Below, piece by piece: positions 6,969-14,810 of a DNA stretch of 28,934 nt. The translations under genes and the position numbers were made by a program. The stretch spans positions 1 to 28,934 of the forward strand of contig CAZWUK010000021.1 in assembly GCA_964636685.1 (NCBI GenBank), given 5' to 3'. This stretch comes from CAZWUK01 sp964636685. Its GTDB lineage: Bacteria; Bacillota; Clostridia; Christensenellales; CAG-138. The notes beneath the pieces are model-generated. The model did not search any database and had not been told where the DNA came from. It saw only the letters and a list, made by a program, of their open reading frames with translations. Position 1 is the stretch's first letter; each line of letters opens with the position of its first letter.

Positions 6969-7394
6969 ATGAATAAGATCACATTGATCGGCAACCTCAC
7001 GCATGATCCCGAGACACGATCCACGTCCAACGGCGTGACCGTATGCTCCTTCACCATCGCCGTGAACCGCCGTTTCGCGTCGCAGGGCGGCGAAAAGCAA
7101 ACCGATTTCTTCCGCATCAACGCGTGGCGCCAGCTTGGCGAAACGTGTGCGCGCTATCTTGCCAAAGGACGCAAGGTCGCGGTCATCGGAGAGCTGCAGG
7201 CCCGCACCTATGAAGCCAAAGACGGCACCACCCGCATGTCCCTGGATGTTTCCGCGGACGAAGTCGAGTTCCTGACCCCCCGTTCACAGGGCGAAGGCGG
7301 CGACAACAGCGGTTATTCCGCACCGCGTCCGCAGGCAGATCCCAAGGATCTGGCCGGATTTACCGACATTCAGGCAGACGATATCCCCTTTTAA
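6969..7394 (+). CDS. ssb: Single-stranded DNA-binding protein
   Basis: This 141-residue protein coats single-stranded DNA in replication, repair and recombination. The N-terminal OB fold (1-105) begins MNKITLIGNLTHDPE and contains FTIAVNRRF and TDFFRINAWRQLGE. A flexible Gly/Ser/Pro/Gln linker follows, and the conserved acidic tip DDIPF at 137-141 recruits partner proteins. An AAAGGTGG site precedes the ATG. It lies between rpsF and rpsR as in most Firmicutes. Confidence 0.98.
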   Translation: MNKITLIGNLTHDPETRSTSNGVTVCSFTIAVNRRFASQGGEKQTDFFRINAWRQLGETCARYLAKGRKVAVIGELQARTYEAKDGTTRMSLDVSADEVEFLTPRSQGEGGDNSGYSAPRPQADPKDLAGFTDIQADDIPF

Positions 7395-7419
7395 TTTTTC
7401 AGAATAGGAGGCTTGCACC

Positions 7420-7662
7420 ATGGAAGACAGAAAAATGCGTCCCCGTCCGAGACGGAGCCGTCGCAAGGTCTGCAAGTTCTGCGTTGATAAGGCCACGAGC
7501 ATCGATTACAAGGATATTCATACCCTTGAGAAGTTCACGACCGAACGCGGCAAGATCATGCCCCGCCGCATGAGCGGCGTATGCGCAAAGCATCAGCGCG
7601 ATCTGGCAATCGCAATCAAGCGTGCCCGCATCGTCGCTCTGCTGCCCTACGTTGCAGACTGA
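7420..7662 (+). CDS. rpsR: 30S ribosomal protein S18 (zinc-binding type)
   Basis: This 80-residue basic ribosomal protein pairs with S6. The core IDYKDIHTLEKF then GKIMPRRMSGVCAKHQR then AIKRARIVALLPY is typical. C18, C21, C55 and H58 form a CxxC + CxxH zinc site, so this is the zinc-dependent form. An AGGAGG site lies upstream, 25 bp after ssb. A strong terminator follows at 7711. Confidence 0.98.
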   Translation: MEDRKMRPRPRRSRRKVCKFCVDKATSIDYKDIHTLEKFTTERGKIMPRRMSGVCAKHQRDLAIAIKRARIVALLPYVAD

Positions 7663-7710
7663 CAAAGCAAATCACATTGCACTGATACCCCATAAGGATA
7701 GTTAGCAATC

Positions 7711-7745
7711 AAGACTCCGCTGTGAAAAATCACGCGGAGTCTTTT
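7711..7745 (+). terminator. Intrinsic terminator of the rpsF operon
   Basis: A perfect 10-bp stem AAGACTCCGC/GCGGAGTCTT (7711-7720 and 7734-7743) continues into an inner GTGA/TCAC pair over an AAAA loop and ends in TTTT. Confidence 0.85.
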
Positions 7746-7794
7746 GATGCGTTCTTTTTTGGATTGTCCCAAGCACGCCCTGCTTTGCCGCAAA

Positions 7795-8322
7795 TTACGC
7801 TTCGGCAAACATCGTTTCCATAACCGCCATCGCCGTCTTGATTGCAGCGCAGTCGTCGCCGCGCTCCGTTTCATCAGGCGCATAGAGCGAATAGCTCACA
7901 TTTTCCATCTCCCATGTGACCAACGCGCCGCCGTCAACGATGAATTTCATGTCAAAGCAGGCGCTGTAAGCGGTACCGTCCACGCAAAGACCGATCGCGT
8001 CCTGTTCAAACGTCTCATAGACGCCCGAAATATCCTGATCGTTTCCCGCCGCCGCCCGCAGGCAGTAATTCTTTCCGTCCAGCACAAAACGAATATCGGC
8101 AAGATAATCGGCAATCGTGGAGAACACCGTCTCCTCCGCGCCCTTAGGCGGAAGCAGATAGACGTCGATTGCTTTATTCATCTCCTCCGCGGTGGCAAAT
8201 TCCTTCATCGGATTCACAAGCTCCGCCGTATTTTCCGGCTGCTCGGACGCCGGCACGGGCTTTGCGCATGCCGCGGCGCAAAAAAGCAGGCAGCAGACGG
8301 CAATGCAAATGATCTTCTTCAT
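7795..8322 (-). CDS. Putative secreted lipoprotein of unknown function
   Basis: This 175-residue protein begins MKKII with a hydrophobic signal segment and a lipobox ending at C19 (FCAAAC), so it is probably lipid-anchored outside the membrane. The mature part is acidic, begins with a Pro/Glu-rich linker and then has mixed beta-type sequence containing two further Cys. No family was recognised. The ribosome binding site GGGAGGG is clear. It lies 74 bp downstream of the ttcA-like gene on the same strand and could be cotranscribed. It resembles the lipoprotein at 27843-28415 only in general type. Confidence 0.75.
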   Translation of the reverse strand: MKKIICIAVCCLLFCAAACAKPVPASEQPENTAELVNPMKEFATAEEMNKAIDVYLLPPKGAEETVFSTIADYLADIRFVLDGKNYCLRAAAGNDQDISGVYETFEQDAIGLCVDGTAYSACFDMKFIVDGGALVTWEMENVSYSLYAPDETERGDDCAAIKTAMAVMETMFAEA

Positions 8323-8396
8323 TTCCGAATCCCTCCCATTCCTGATACGATAAACACGAACGACAGCTTAAAAAGGTTGCGTTCCGAGCATATCCT

Positions 8397-9152
8397 TTAT
8401 ATGGATCCAGCCTCGCCGCCGTCCTCCGGCGGAAGCTTCATCCGATCCCAAAGCCCATATTTTTCGGTGTTGACCAGCGCGTGCATCATTTTCTCCTCAC
8501 CATCGGGTACGAGCGTGCAGATATGCTGGATCAGCTGCTTTGCTTCCTCGCGCTTGGTATGCCCTGCGATGTCGCAGTTGGCGGGCAGCACCGGCAGCTC
8601 CCGCTGCTTGGACAGCGCCAACGCGTATTTTTCCGGCAGAAAGATCAGCGGTCGGATGATCGTCACCTTTTTGCGGGACAGATACGTCACCGGCGCAAAG
8701 GTGTTGATCCGTCCCTCATAGAGCATGCTCATAAAGAACGTTTCCAGCACATCCTCGCGGTTGTGCCCGAGCGCGACCTTGTTGCAGCCCCGTTCCACGG
8801 CGGCGGTGTTCAGAGCGCCTCGGCGGAGCTTGGCGCAGAGCGCGCAGGGACTGCGCTCCTCGCGGTACTCAAACACGACCTTGCCGATGTCGGTATGAAT
8901 AACCTCAAAATCCATGCCGATCTTTTCGGCAAAGGCTTCCACGCGCGATGTATCCTGCCGCTTCAAGCCAATATCCAGCATCACGGCGCAGACGTCGAAT
9001 TTTGCATAGGAAAATTTCTGATAGAGCTTCATCGCCTCCATCAAAAGCAGCGAATCCTTGCCGCCGGAGACGCCGACACAGATCTTGTCGCCGTCCTCGA
9101 TCATATGGTATCGTTCATCCGCCCTGCGGATACAGCCTAAAACACGTTTCAT
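8397..9152 (-). CDS. TtcA-family PP-loop ATPase, tRNA 2-thiocytidine (C32) thiolation
   Basis: This 251-residue cytoplasmic enzyme has the N-type ATP pyrophosphatase loop SGGKDS at 29-34, a CxxC at C103/C106 (SPCALC) and a later Cys C193 (LPANCD). In TtcA these three Cys hold an Fe-S cluster used in sulfur transfer to cytidine 32 of tRNA. LGHNREDVLETFFMSMLYEGR at 128-148 is the characteristic core of TtcA/TilS-like enzymes. The family is broad, so a related sulfur-transfer or lysidine-type role is not fully excluded. A near-consensus promoter lies at 9180-9208. Confidence 0.85.
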   Translation of the reverse strand: MKRVLGCIRRADERYHMIEDGDKICVGVSGGKDSLLLMEAMKLYQKFSYAKFDVCAVMLDIGLKRQDTSRVEAFAEKIGMDFEVIHTDIGKVVFEYREERSPCALCAKLRRGALNTAAVERGCNKVALGHNREDVLETFFMSMLYEGRINTFAPVTYLSRKKVTIIRPLIFLPEKYALALSKQRELPVLPANCDIAGHTKREEAKQLIQHICTLVPDGEEKMMHALVNTEKYGLWDRMKLPPEDGGEAGSI

Positions 9153-9179
9153 GCAGTCTTCCTCTCATGGGATTCTCCT

Positions 9180-9208
9180 ATTATAAACAAGCCGCGACCC
9201 ACGCGCAA
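9180..9208 (-). promoter_or_regulatory. Promoter of the ttcA-like gene
   Basis: On the minus strand TTGCGC (9203-9208) and TATAAT (9180-9185) are 17 bp apart, directly upstream of the gene. Confidence 0.75.
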
Positions 9209-9307
9209 CAAAAAACGGTTTGAATCGATCCGCCGCGGCATTCCGTCTGCTTGTGCATCGGGCAAAGCCGCCGCACCTCCCGTTGCCGCTCGATAGCGCC
9301 CGCGCAA

Positions 9308-9351
9308 AATGGAAACAAGCGGCAGTCGCCCGTGGGCAGCCGCCGCCTGTT
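9308..9351 (-). terminator. Probable terminator of the gntR-ABC operon
   Basis: On the minus strand a 10-bp stem with one G-T pair (9342-9351 with 9314-9323; left arm AACAGGCGGC) encloses a GC-rich inner loop and is followed by TTTCCATTTT. It lies about 55 bp beyond the permease stop. The T tract is interrupted, so efficiency is uncertain. Confidence 0.45.
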
Positions 9352-9394
9352 GTCTGTATCCGGCAGATCCGATCCGTCCGGTTGATTGACCCGC

Positions 9395-9415
9395 ATTTGC
9401 AATCCTATTGCAAAT
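9395..9415. repeat. Inverted repeat across the permease stop codon
   Basis: ATTTGCAA (9395-9402) and TTGCAAAT (9408-9415) are perfect 8-bp arms around TCCTA, which holds the TAG stop codon of the permease. It is AT-rich and without a T tract, so it is more like a protein-binding palindrome than a terminator. Function unknown. Confidence 0.5.
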
Positions 9416-10262
9416 TAAGATTGTTTTTCAGCAGCGCCCGCGCCGAAAGGAAGAACGCCGCGCTCCACAGCAGCGCCAGCAGGATGTTTCCAAAGAGAGA
9501 TCCCTGCACAAGCCCCAGCGCCAGCGCGTCCGTCATGTGAACGTTCGCCAGCTCCGTGCCGAAGATCAACAGCCCGGCGCCCAGCAGCGTCATAACGATG
9601 CTGCGCACGATATTGATCGCAAACCAAAAGCCGATGGCTGCCATGACCTTGTGTTTCTTGGCGAGCGTGCAGCCGAGGATCACCGCAAGGTACAGTTGCA
9701 GCAGCGTCTGCGCGCCGGCGGTAATCGCCAGCACAACAAGCTGCAGGATAAGCAGCGGCGTGCCCTGATACTCCTGCGTCAAGCCGCCCAGCGACGGTAC
9801 CAGCTGCGACAGCCCCTCCCAGATATCCACATTCAGGACGCCCGTGCTGTTGGTTCCAAAGAGCGCATACAGCACCATCACCAGAACGATCACGAGCGCA
9901 TTGATGACGACCCACACAAGTCCGGTCAAGAGCTTTGACCAGAGCTGCTGCCCCGCCGTTGCCGGCAGTGTAAAGGTTAGATAGCCCTCGTCGCTCATGA
10001 GGTTTTTATAGACGCGTCCGACCACCAGCAGCAGCGTTATCAGCGCAGACGCGACCACCGCGACGATCAGGAGAACCGAACCCGCGCCGGACATGACGCT
10101 CATCATCATGCCGAGCACCGAAAAGTCCGCGTTGCTGCCAACGCGCAGCGCGACGGTCATCATAACGCACGCCATCAGTCCCGCGCCGAGGACGCCGAGA
10201 TGCAGCGGCAGAAGTGTACGCGAAAGCGCGTGAAAATCATGTTTGAAAAGCTTTCCTAGCAT
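9405..10262 (-). CDS. ABC-2-like transporter permease, YtrA-operon type
   Basis: This 285-residue integral membrane protein has six likely transmembrane segments (roughly 20-40, 55-82, 110-135, 170-198, 208-235, 250-275) and a short cytoplasmic start MLGKLFKHDFHAL typical of these permeases. Its start overlaps the end of the ATPase gene by 7 nt, so the two are translationally coupled. Together they form a GntR-controlled ABC exporter like the Bacillus YtrBC/BceAB-type cell-envelope stress systems. The substrate is unknown; export of, or protection against, wall-active compounds is inferred from the family. Confidence 0.85.
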   Translation of the reverse strand: MLGKLFKHDFHALSRTLLPLHLGVLGAGLMACVMMTVALRVGSNADFSVLGMMMSVMSGAGSVLLIVAVVASALITLLLVVGRVYKNLMSDEGYLTFTLPATAGQQLWSKLLTGLVWVVINALVIVLVMVLYALFGTNSTGVLNVDIWEGLSQLVPSLGGLTQEYQGTPLLILQLVVLAITAGAQTLLQLYLAVILGCTLAKKHKVMAAIGFWFAINIVRSIVMTLLGAGLLIFGTELANVHMTDALALGLVQGSLFGNILLALLWSAAFFLSARALLKNNLNLQ

Positions 10263-10954
10263 CTGAATACCTCCCGGAACAGTTCGTCAAGCGACCGCCC
10301 CTGCGTCTCACGGATATTGTCCGTGCTGTCGTGCATCATCACACGCCCTTCCTTGAGCATGATAAATTCGTCCAGCACCTTCTCCACATCTGCGATCAGA
10401 TGCGTGGAGATCAGGATCGTCGCCTTTTCGTCATAGTTGCGCACGATCGTCTCCAGAATGTAATCACGCGTTGCGGGATCCACGCCGCCGATCGGCTCGT
10501 CGAGCAGATACAGCCGCGCGCGCCGCGGCATGACCAGTACCAGCTGCACCTTCTCACGCGTGCCCTTTGAAAGCGTGACCATGCGCGCCTTTTCCGGCAC
10601 ATGGAGCTTTTGGAGCATCTCCACCGCACGTGCGCGGTCAAAATCCTGGAAGAAATCCTGAAAATAGTTCAGGCAGTCCGTCACCGTCATCCAGTTCGGC
10701 AAATAATTCCGCTCCGGCAGGTACGAAACGAGCGCCTTGGTTTCCGTGCCGATCTTTTTCCCGTCCACCGCCGCGTAGCCGGCCGTCGGCGTCAAAAGTC
10801 CTGCGACGATCTTGAGCAGCGTCGTCTTGCCGCTCCCGTTTGGCCCCAGCAGTCCAATGATCTTTCCCTCCGGCAGCGTCAAGGTGACATTGTTGAGCGC
10901 CAGCACGCCGCCGTAATTTTTGGAAAGATTCTGACAATTAAGAATCGTGTCCAT
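10256..10954 (-). CDS. ABC transporter ATP-binding protein (YtrB-like)
   Basis: This 232-residue ATPase energises the neighbouring permease. Walker A GPNGSGKTT is at 38-46, the signature region reads LSKGTREKVQL (a common variant of LSGGQ in this subfamily), Walker B is LYLLDEP followed by IGGVD, and the switch His is in ISTHL. Start at 10954 overlaps the gntR gene by 17 nt; the end overlaps the permease gene by 7 nt. Confidence 0.95.
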   Translation of the reverse strand: MDTILNCQNLSKNYGGVLALNNVTLTLPEGKIIGLLGPNGSGKTTLLKIVAGLLTPTAGYAAVDGKKIGTETKALVSYLPERNYLPNWMTVTDCLNYFQDFFQDFDRARAVEMLQKLHVPEKARMVTLSKGTREKVQLVLVMPRRARLYLLDEPIGGVDPATRDYILETIVRNYDEKATILISTHLIADVEKVLDEFIMLKEGRVMMHDSTDNIRETQGRSLDELFREVFRC

Positions 10955-11330
10955 CGTTGCCTTTCCCCTCCTTGCTGCAATCCTTGCCGATCAGCGCCAC
11001 CGTATCCTCCCGCGAATAACCGATGGACTGCATCTCGTTTAAAAACGTAGCCACGAGCGCCTCCGCCCGTTCCTGTTTTGCTTTTCGAATCACGTCTTCC
11101 TCCGTCGTCACGCTTCGTCCGCTGTTTCGCTGCGTCGTAATCAACCCCATGATCTCAAGCTCCGTCAGCGCCCGCTGCATCGTGTTGGGATTCACCGAAG
11201 CCTCCAGCGCAAAATCCCGCACGCTGGGCAGCTTCTCTCCCATCGGATACTTGCCGGAGATGATCCCCTGCGCAATGTAGGAGACGATCTGTTGGTAAAT
11301 GGGCTGTTGGGATGAAAATTGCCATGCCAA
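10938..11330 (-). CDS. GntR-family transcriptional regulator, YtrA subfamily
   Basis: This 130-residue protein has an N-terminal winged helix (IYQQIVSYIAQGIISGKY, then LPSVRDFALEASVNPNTMQRA, about 10-75) and only a short C-terminal dimerisation tail, which defines the YtrA subfamily. Such proteins usually repress their own ABC operon and respond to envelope stress. It is the first gene of the operon; its promoter at 11386-11414 overlaps an inverted repeat at 11364-11387 suited to autorepression. Confidence 0.92.
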   Translation of the reverse strand: MAWQFSSQQPIYQQIVSYIAQGIISGKYPMGEKLPSVRDFALEASVNPNTMQRALTELEIMGLITTQRNSGRSVTTEEDVIRKAKQERAEALVATFLNEMQSIGYSREDTVALIGKDCSKEGKGNDGHDS

Positions 11331-11363
11331 CCGTAATTCCTCCTTTCGGTGTACCTCTGTTCT

Positions 11364-11387
11364 AGTGTTCTAATCATCTAATACAGT
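11364..11387. promoter_or_regulatory. Candidate GntR (YtrA-type) operator
   Basis: AGTGTT (11364-11369) and TACAGT (11382-11387) form a loose inverted pair similar to the AGTGTA/TACACT half-sites known for YtrA-type regulators, although the spacing here is 12 bp. An outer pair GGTGTA (11348-11353) and TACACC (11390-11395) is perfect. Both straddle the -10 to start region of the operon promoter, where binding would block transcription. Confidence 0.5.
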
Positions 11388-11414
11388 TATACACCATTGA
11401 GACTGTCCTGTCAA
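11386..11414 (-). promoter_or_regulatory. Promoter of the gntR-ABC operon
   Basis: On the minus strand TTGACA (11409-11414) and TATAAC (11386-11391) are spaced 17 bp apart, a near-consensus promoter overlapping the candidate operator. Confidence 0.8.
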
Positions 11415-11449
11415 CACCTCTTGAAAAACTTTTTTCCGTCATTGCGGCG

Positions 11450-11458
11450 TGTTATACT
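11450..11458 (+). promoter_or_regulatory. Extended -10 promoter of the radical SAM gene
   Basis: TGTTATACT is an extended -10 element 19 bp before the start codon at 11478. No good -35 is present (a run of Ts at about 17 bp), so activity would depend on the TG extension. A leader this short leaves little room beyond the ribosome binding site. Confidence 0.45.
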
Positions 11459-11477
11459 GGTCGCATCAGGAGGCAGT

Positions 11478-12350
11478 ATGCACTATCAAACTGTAGCGAC
11501 GATCCTCAGCGCCAACAACGGCATGAATATCTATCGGGGCTGTACGCACGGCTGCATCTATTGCGACGCGCGCAGCGCCTGCTATCACATGGAGCACGCC
11601 TTTGAGGATGTGGAGATAAAAGCAAACGCGCCGCAGCTTTTGGAGGCAGCGCTCCGGCGTAAGCGCCGCCGCTGCATGATCGGCACAGGGGCGATGTGCG
11701 ATCCGTATCTGCCGCTTGAACAAGAGATCGGCTATACCAGAAAATGCCTTGAGATCATCGCGCGCTACGGCTTCGGGCTTGCCATACAGACGAAGTCCCC
11801 CGCGATCCTGCGCGATCTCGACCTGCTCAAAAGGATCAACGCGCAGGCAAAATGCGTCGTGCAAATCACCATCACCACGTTCGACGACGCGCTCTGCCGC
11901 ATCGTCGAGCCGCACGTTGCCTGCACCTCGCAGCGGTTGGACGCACTTTCCGTCCTGCATGAAAACGGGATCCCCACGGTGGTCTGGCTCTGTCCCATCC
12001 TCCCGTTCATCAATGATACGGAGGAGAATGTCCTCTCCATCGTGCGCGCCTGCAGGAAGGCCTCCGTTTACGGTATCTTGACATTCGGCATGGGACTGAC
12101 CTTGCGCGAAGGCGACCGTGAATACTATTACCGTCAGCTCGATCTGCACTTTCCCGGGCTGCGGCAAAAATACGAAGCGACCTACGGTTTGGCATACGAG
12201 CTTCCCTCGCCCAACAGCCGCGCGCTCATGCAGTCATTTGTCACCGAATGCAAAAACAGCGGCATTGTGTATCATTCGGAGGAGATATTCCGCTATCTTC
12301 GAAAATTCCCAACCGAACTGGATACACAGCTGTCGCTGTTTGACAAATAA
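11478..12350 (+). CDS. Radical SAM protein, spore photoproduct lyase-like / Rv2578c family
   Basis: This 290-residue enzyme binds a 4Fe-4S cluster through C22, C26 and C29 (GCTHGCIYCDAR) near the N-terminus and uses S-adenosylmethionine radicals. The order YRGCTHGCIYCDAR, then GTGAMCDPYLPLE, then LAIQTKSPAILRDLDLL, then VQITITTFDD is that of the SplB-like/Rv2578c group. The precise reaction is unknown; SplB itself repairs spore DNA photoproducts but usually lacks this N-terminal position of the Cys motif. Start at 11478 follows CAGGAGG by about 6 nt; the upstream in-frame ATG at 11397 would precede the promoter. It is divergent from the gntR operon. Confidence 0.85.
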   Translation: MHYQTVATILSANNGMNIYRGCTHGCIYCDARSACYHMEHAFEDVEIKANAPQLLEAALRRKRRRCMIGTGAMCDPYLPLEQEIGYTRKCLEIIARYGFGLAIQTKSPAILRDLDLLKRINAQAKCVVQITITTFDDALCRIVEPHVACTSQRLDALSVLHENGIPTVVWLCPILPFINDTEENVLSIVRACRKASVYGILTFGMGLTLREGDREYYYRQLDLHFPGLRQKYEATYGLAYELPSPNSRALMQSFVTECKNSGIVYHSEEIFRYLRKFPTELDTQLSLFDK

Positions 12351-12363
12351 CGATCCGATGAAA

Positions 12364-13557
12364 TTACGGCGCCGGCGTTTCCTCCGTCAAGTCCGCGGAG
12401 GGGCTCGCGCTTTCCGGCAGCTCTGCCGATGGACTCGCGCTTCCCGGCAGCGGTTGCGGCGTTGGCAAGGCCGTCGGCCCGCCGATATACACGATATCGC
12501 TGACCCGTCTGCCGTTTCCGTGCGGATAGCTGAGCACGCCCTGTGCGTTCGCCATCACGGCAGTACCGCCGCCATCCAGATTGTAGGCGGCCTTGCACCC
12601 GAGCGACTGAAACAGCTCCGACAGCTCCGTCAGCGATAAACCGACCGAATAGTCGGCTCTTCTTCCGTCTACCAGCACAAGGCAATAGTGTCCCGGTTCA
12701 TAATAGCCCATGGCGCTTCTCGGGTTTCTCGCCTTGAGCTTGCTGTTGTAGCGCTCTGGGATTCCGCCGTCCGCAGTCAACAGTGCCGGGCCGAAGCTCC
12801 AGATCTGATACGGCATCTTTTCCCGCAGCACGTCAACGTCCGCATCCTCCGCAAGCACGGTTTCCATCGTGCCGTCATAATACATGACCATCACGTCCTC
12901 GCGCACGCCCAGCGTCTCCCGATACCAGACGCCGTTGCGCACGACCAGTCCCTTTCGCTTGGAGAAATCATAAAAATCGCCGGAGATGGCGACGATCGCG
13001 TTGTTTTCCGCGGCCATCTGCTTGGTATACTGCCGTTCGGAATGGAACGTATTGTTTGACAGCGCCGTGCGGAAGCAGCTGAGATCCTGCACGTAGATGT
13101 CCGCCAGCACATAGGCGACTGGCAGGTTTTTCCCGAGTGATGTTTCAACCGTTGTCACCGTGACGGACACCGTATCGCTGTAATAGTTGTCTCCGTCCCA
13201 TCTCTGGCCGGTATAGGAGAACTTGTCAAGCAGCGTCTCGTCGCACAGACCGGTGGAAACGCGCTCCGTAAACTCGGCAAACGACGAAATCCGTCCCGCC
13301 GCGGCAAGCAGCATCGCCTTTGCATCGGCTTCATCAACCCGGTTGTTGCCGGTCACGTCGGACGCAGCGGCAGCAATGGAATCCTCCCGCGCCTTTCCCG
13401 TGCACACGCGCAGCACCGCCGCCGCATCCGCCGCGGTCACGGCGCCGTCGCCGTCAGCATCGCCCGGCAAACTGTCGGCGTATGCGCCCGATACCGCAGC
13501 ACAGGCGGCAAAAAGCGTCATCATCAACAACCAGAAGCGGATTCTCCTGAACTTCAT
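12364..13557 (-). CDS. Secreted dockerin-like / phosphodiester glycosidase (NAGPA) protein, paralogue 1
   Basis: This 397-residue exported protein has a signal peptide (1-27, ending near AYA-DS), then a dockerin-like pair of calcium-loop segments (31-89: GDADGDGAVTAADAAAVLR and DVTGNNRVDEADAKAMLL), then a phosphodiester glycosidase (NAGPA/DUF2233) domain at about 140-358. The core motifs are AISGDFYD at 189-196 and YNLDGGGTAVM at 325-335. The tail (365-397) is Pro/Ser/Glu rich. The family removes sugar caps linked by phosphodiesters or acts on exopolysaccharide; the dockerin-like domain may attach it to a partner. It lies 131 bp downstream of its paralogue on the same strand. Confidence 0.85.
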   Translation of the reverse strand: MKFRRIRFWLLMMTLFAACAAVSGAYADSLPGDADGDGAVTAADAAAVLRVCTGKAREDSIAAAASDVTGNNRVDEADAKAMLLAAAGRISSFAEFTERVSTGLCDETLLDKFSYTGQRWDGDNYYSDTVSVTVTTVETSLGKNLPVAYVLADIYVQDLSCFRTALSNNTFHSERQYTKQMAAENNAIVAISGDFYDFSKRKGLVVRNGVWYRETLGVREDVMVMYYDGTMETVLAEDADVDVLREKMPYQIWSFGPALLTADGGIPERYNSKLKARNPRSAMGYYEPGHYCLVLVDGRRADYSVGLSLTELSELFQSLGCKAAYNLDGGGTAVMANAQGVLSYPHGNGRRVSDIVYIGGPTALPTPQPLPGSASPSAELPESASPSADLTEETPAP

Positions 13558-13688
13558 CGTCTGTATCTCTCCATCTTTGACGCAATCCGGCGCACCCGCC
13601 GGGCTTCCTTTATCAGACCTTCGGACGGCGTTTGCAAAACCCGTTCTTCACAAGCGTCGCGCCGCCGAAAAACTCGTCCTGTTTGATG

Positions 13689-14765
13689 CTACCCCGCAAG
13701 CTCCAACGGCTGCGGTTCGACTATATAGAAAATATCGGCGGTCGTTCTTCCGCCGTCATGCGGCCGGTTGATGGTTTTGTTGCCCATCGCCAGCACCGAG
13801 GAGTCGCCGCCGGGCAGATTGTAGGCGGCGCGGCAGCCAAGCGAAGCAAAATATGCCGAGAATTCCCGCATGGACAGACCCGCGTTCGTCGCATCGACGA
13901 CCACGATGCAATAATGCCCCGGTTCATAGTAGCCGATCCCTGTGCGCGCGGAGTATTGCAGCAGCTCCGCGCTACAGTTAAAATCTTTCTTTGCCTGTCC
14001 GTTCCCGTCCAGCAGCGCCGGGCCGAACACCCAGCTTTGGTACGGGTCGCGTCCGGAAAGCTGCTCGGCGCGCAGGTTTCTTTTCAAATAGGTTTCCATC
14101 ACGCCGTCGCGGTACAATACGCAAATATCCGATTCCCGTTCGATATTTTCCCGGATCCACCGTCCGTTTCTGACGAGCGGCCCCTTTTTGTCCGAAGCCA
14201 CGCCGTCGCCGTTTGCCGCAAGGATCGCCGAAACCGACGCCGAGAGCTTTTGTGGCAACGCTCTGCCGGAGGCATAGCCGCCCCCTGCAAACGCCGTGCG
14301 AAAGCTTGTAATATCCCGCAGATAGACGTCCGCAACATAGGCGCTCGCATTGTCCAGCACGTCCAGACGAATCGTAATGGAGACATTGCCGCTGCGGTAC
14401 CCGTCGTCAGTGCAAAGTATACCGTGATAGGAGAATTTATCCAGATATTTTTCGCCGAGCAGCGCGCCGCCCGTATAGCCGACCAGCGTCTCAAACCCGT
14501 CCAGCCGTCCGCTCGCGCGCAGTAAAATCGCCGTCGCGTCCGCGCTGGAAACCGAAAGATTGCCGGAAACATCCGCGAGCGATGACAACGCGTTGTCCAG
14601 CTTGACCGCGCCGTCTGCCGCGCGCAGCACGATTGCGGCGTCCGCCGCGGTGATACTGCCGTTTTCATCCAGATCGCCGCCGATGCGCGCCGCTGCCCAC
14701 GCGCCGCCCTCCAAGGAGAGCGTCAGGGTCGCCGCAAGCGTCAAAACACACAAAAATCGCTTCAT
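13689..14765 (-). CDS. Secreted dockerin-like / phosphodiester glycosidase (NAGPA) protein, paralogue 2 with altered motif
   Basis: This 358-residue paralogue of the next gene has the same plan: signal peptide (1-25), dockerin-like repeats (29-85: GDLDENGSITAADAAIVLR and DVSGNLSVSSADATAILL) and a NAGPA domain. The second part aligns clearly (SFRTAF, GYYEPGHYCIVVVD, SLGCRAAYNL), but the family's NLDGGG becomes NLPGGD (316-321) and GDFYD becomes NGDGVAS. It also lacks the Pro-rich tail. The loss of the Asp may alter or abolish catalysis. GGAGGT precedes the ATG; it is 45 bp downstream of the helicase gene and may be cotranscribed. Confidence 0.83.
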   Translation of the reverse strand: MKRFLCVLTLAATLTLSLEGGAWAAARIGGDLDENGSITAADAAIVLRAADGAVKLDNALSSLADVSGNLSVSSADATAILLRASGRLDGFETLVGYTGGALLGEKYLDKFSYHGILCTDDGYRSGNVSITIRLDVLDNASAYVADVYLRDITSFRTAFAGGGYASGRALPQKLSASVSAILAANGDGVASDKKGPLVRNGRWIRENIERESDICVLYRDGVMETYLKRNLRAEQLSGRDPYQSWVFGPALLDGNGQAKKDFNCSAELLQYSARTGIGYYEPGHYCIVVVDATNAGLSMREFSAYFASLGCRAAYNLPGGDSSVLAMGNKTINRPHDGGRTTADIFYIVEPQPLELAG

Positions 14766-14810
14766 TGTACCTCCGCTTCCGACAGAATCGCCTTTTTCCC
14801 CAAAAGTATG

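Noticed and set aside
9181..9402. 73-residue cysteine-containing minus-strand frame between ttcA-like and permease genes
   Set aside because: It begins with TTG or a weak ATG, overlaps the ttcA promoter and a terminator-like hairpin, and has no domain.
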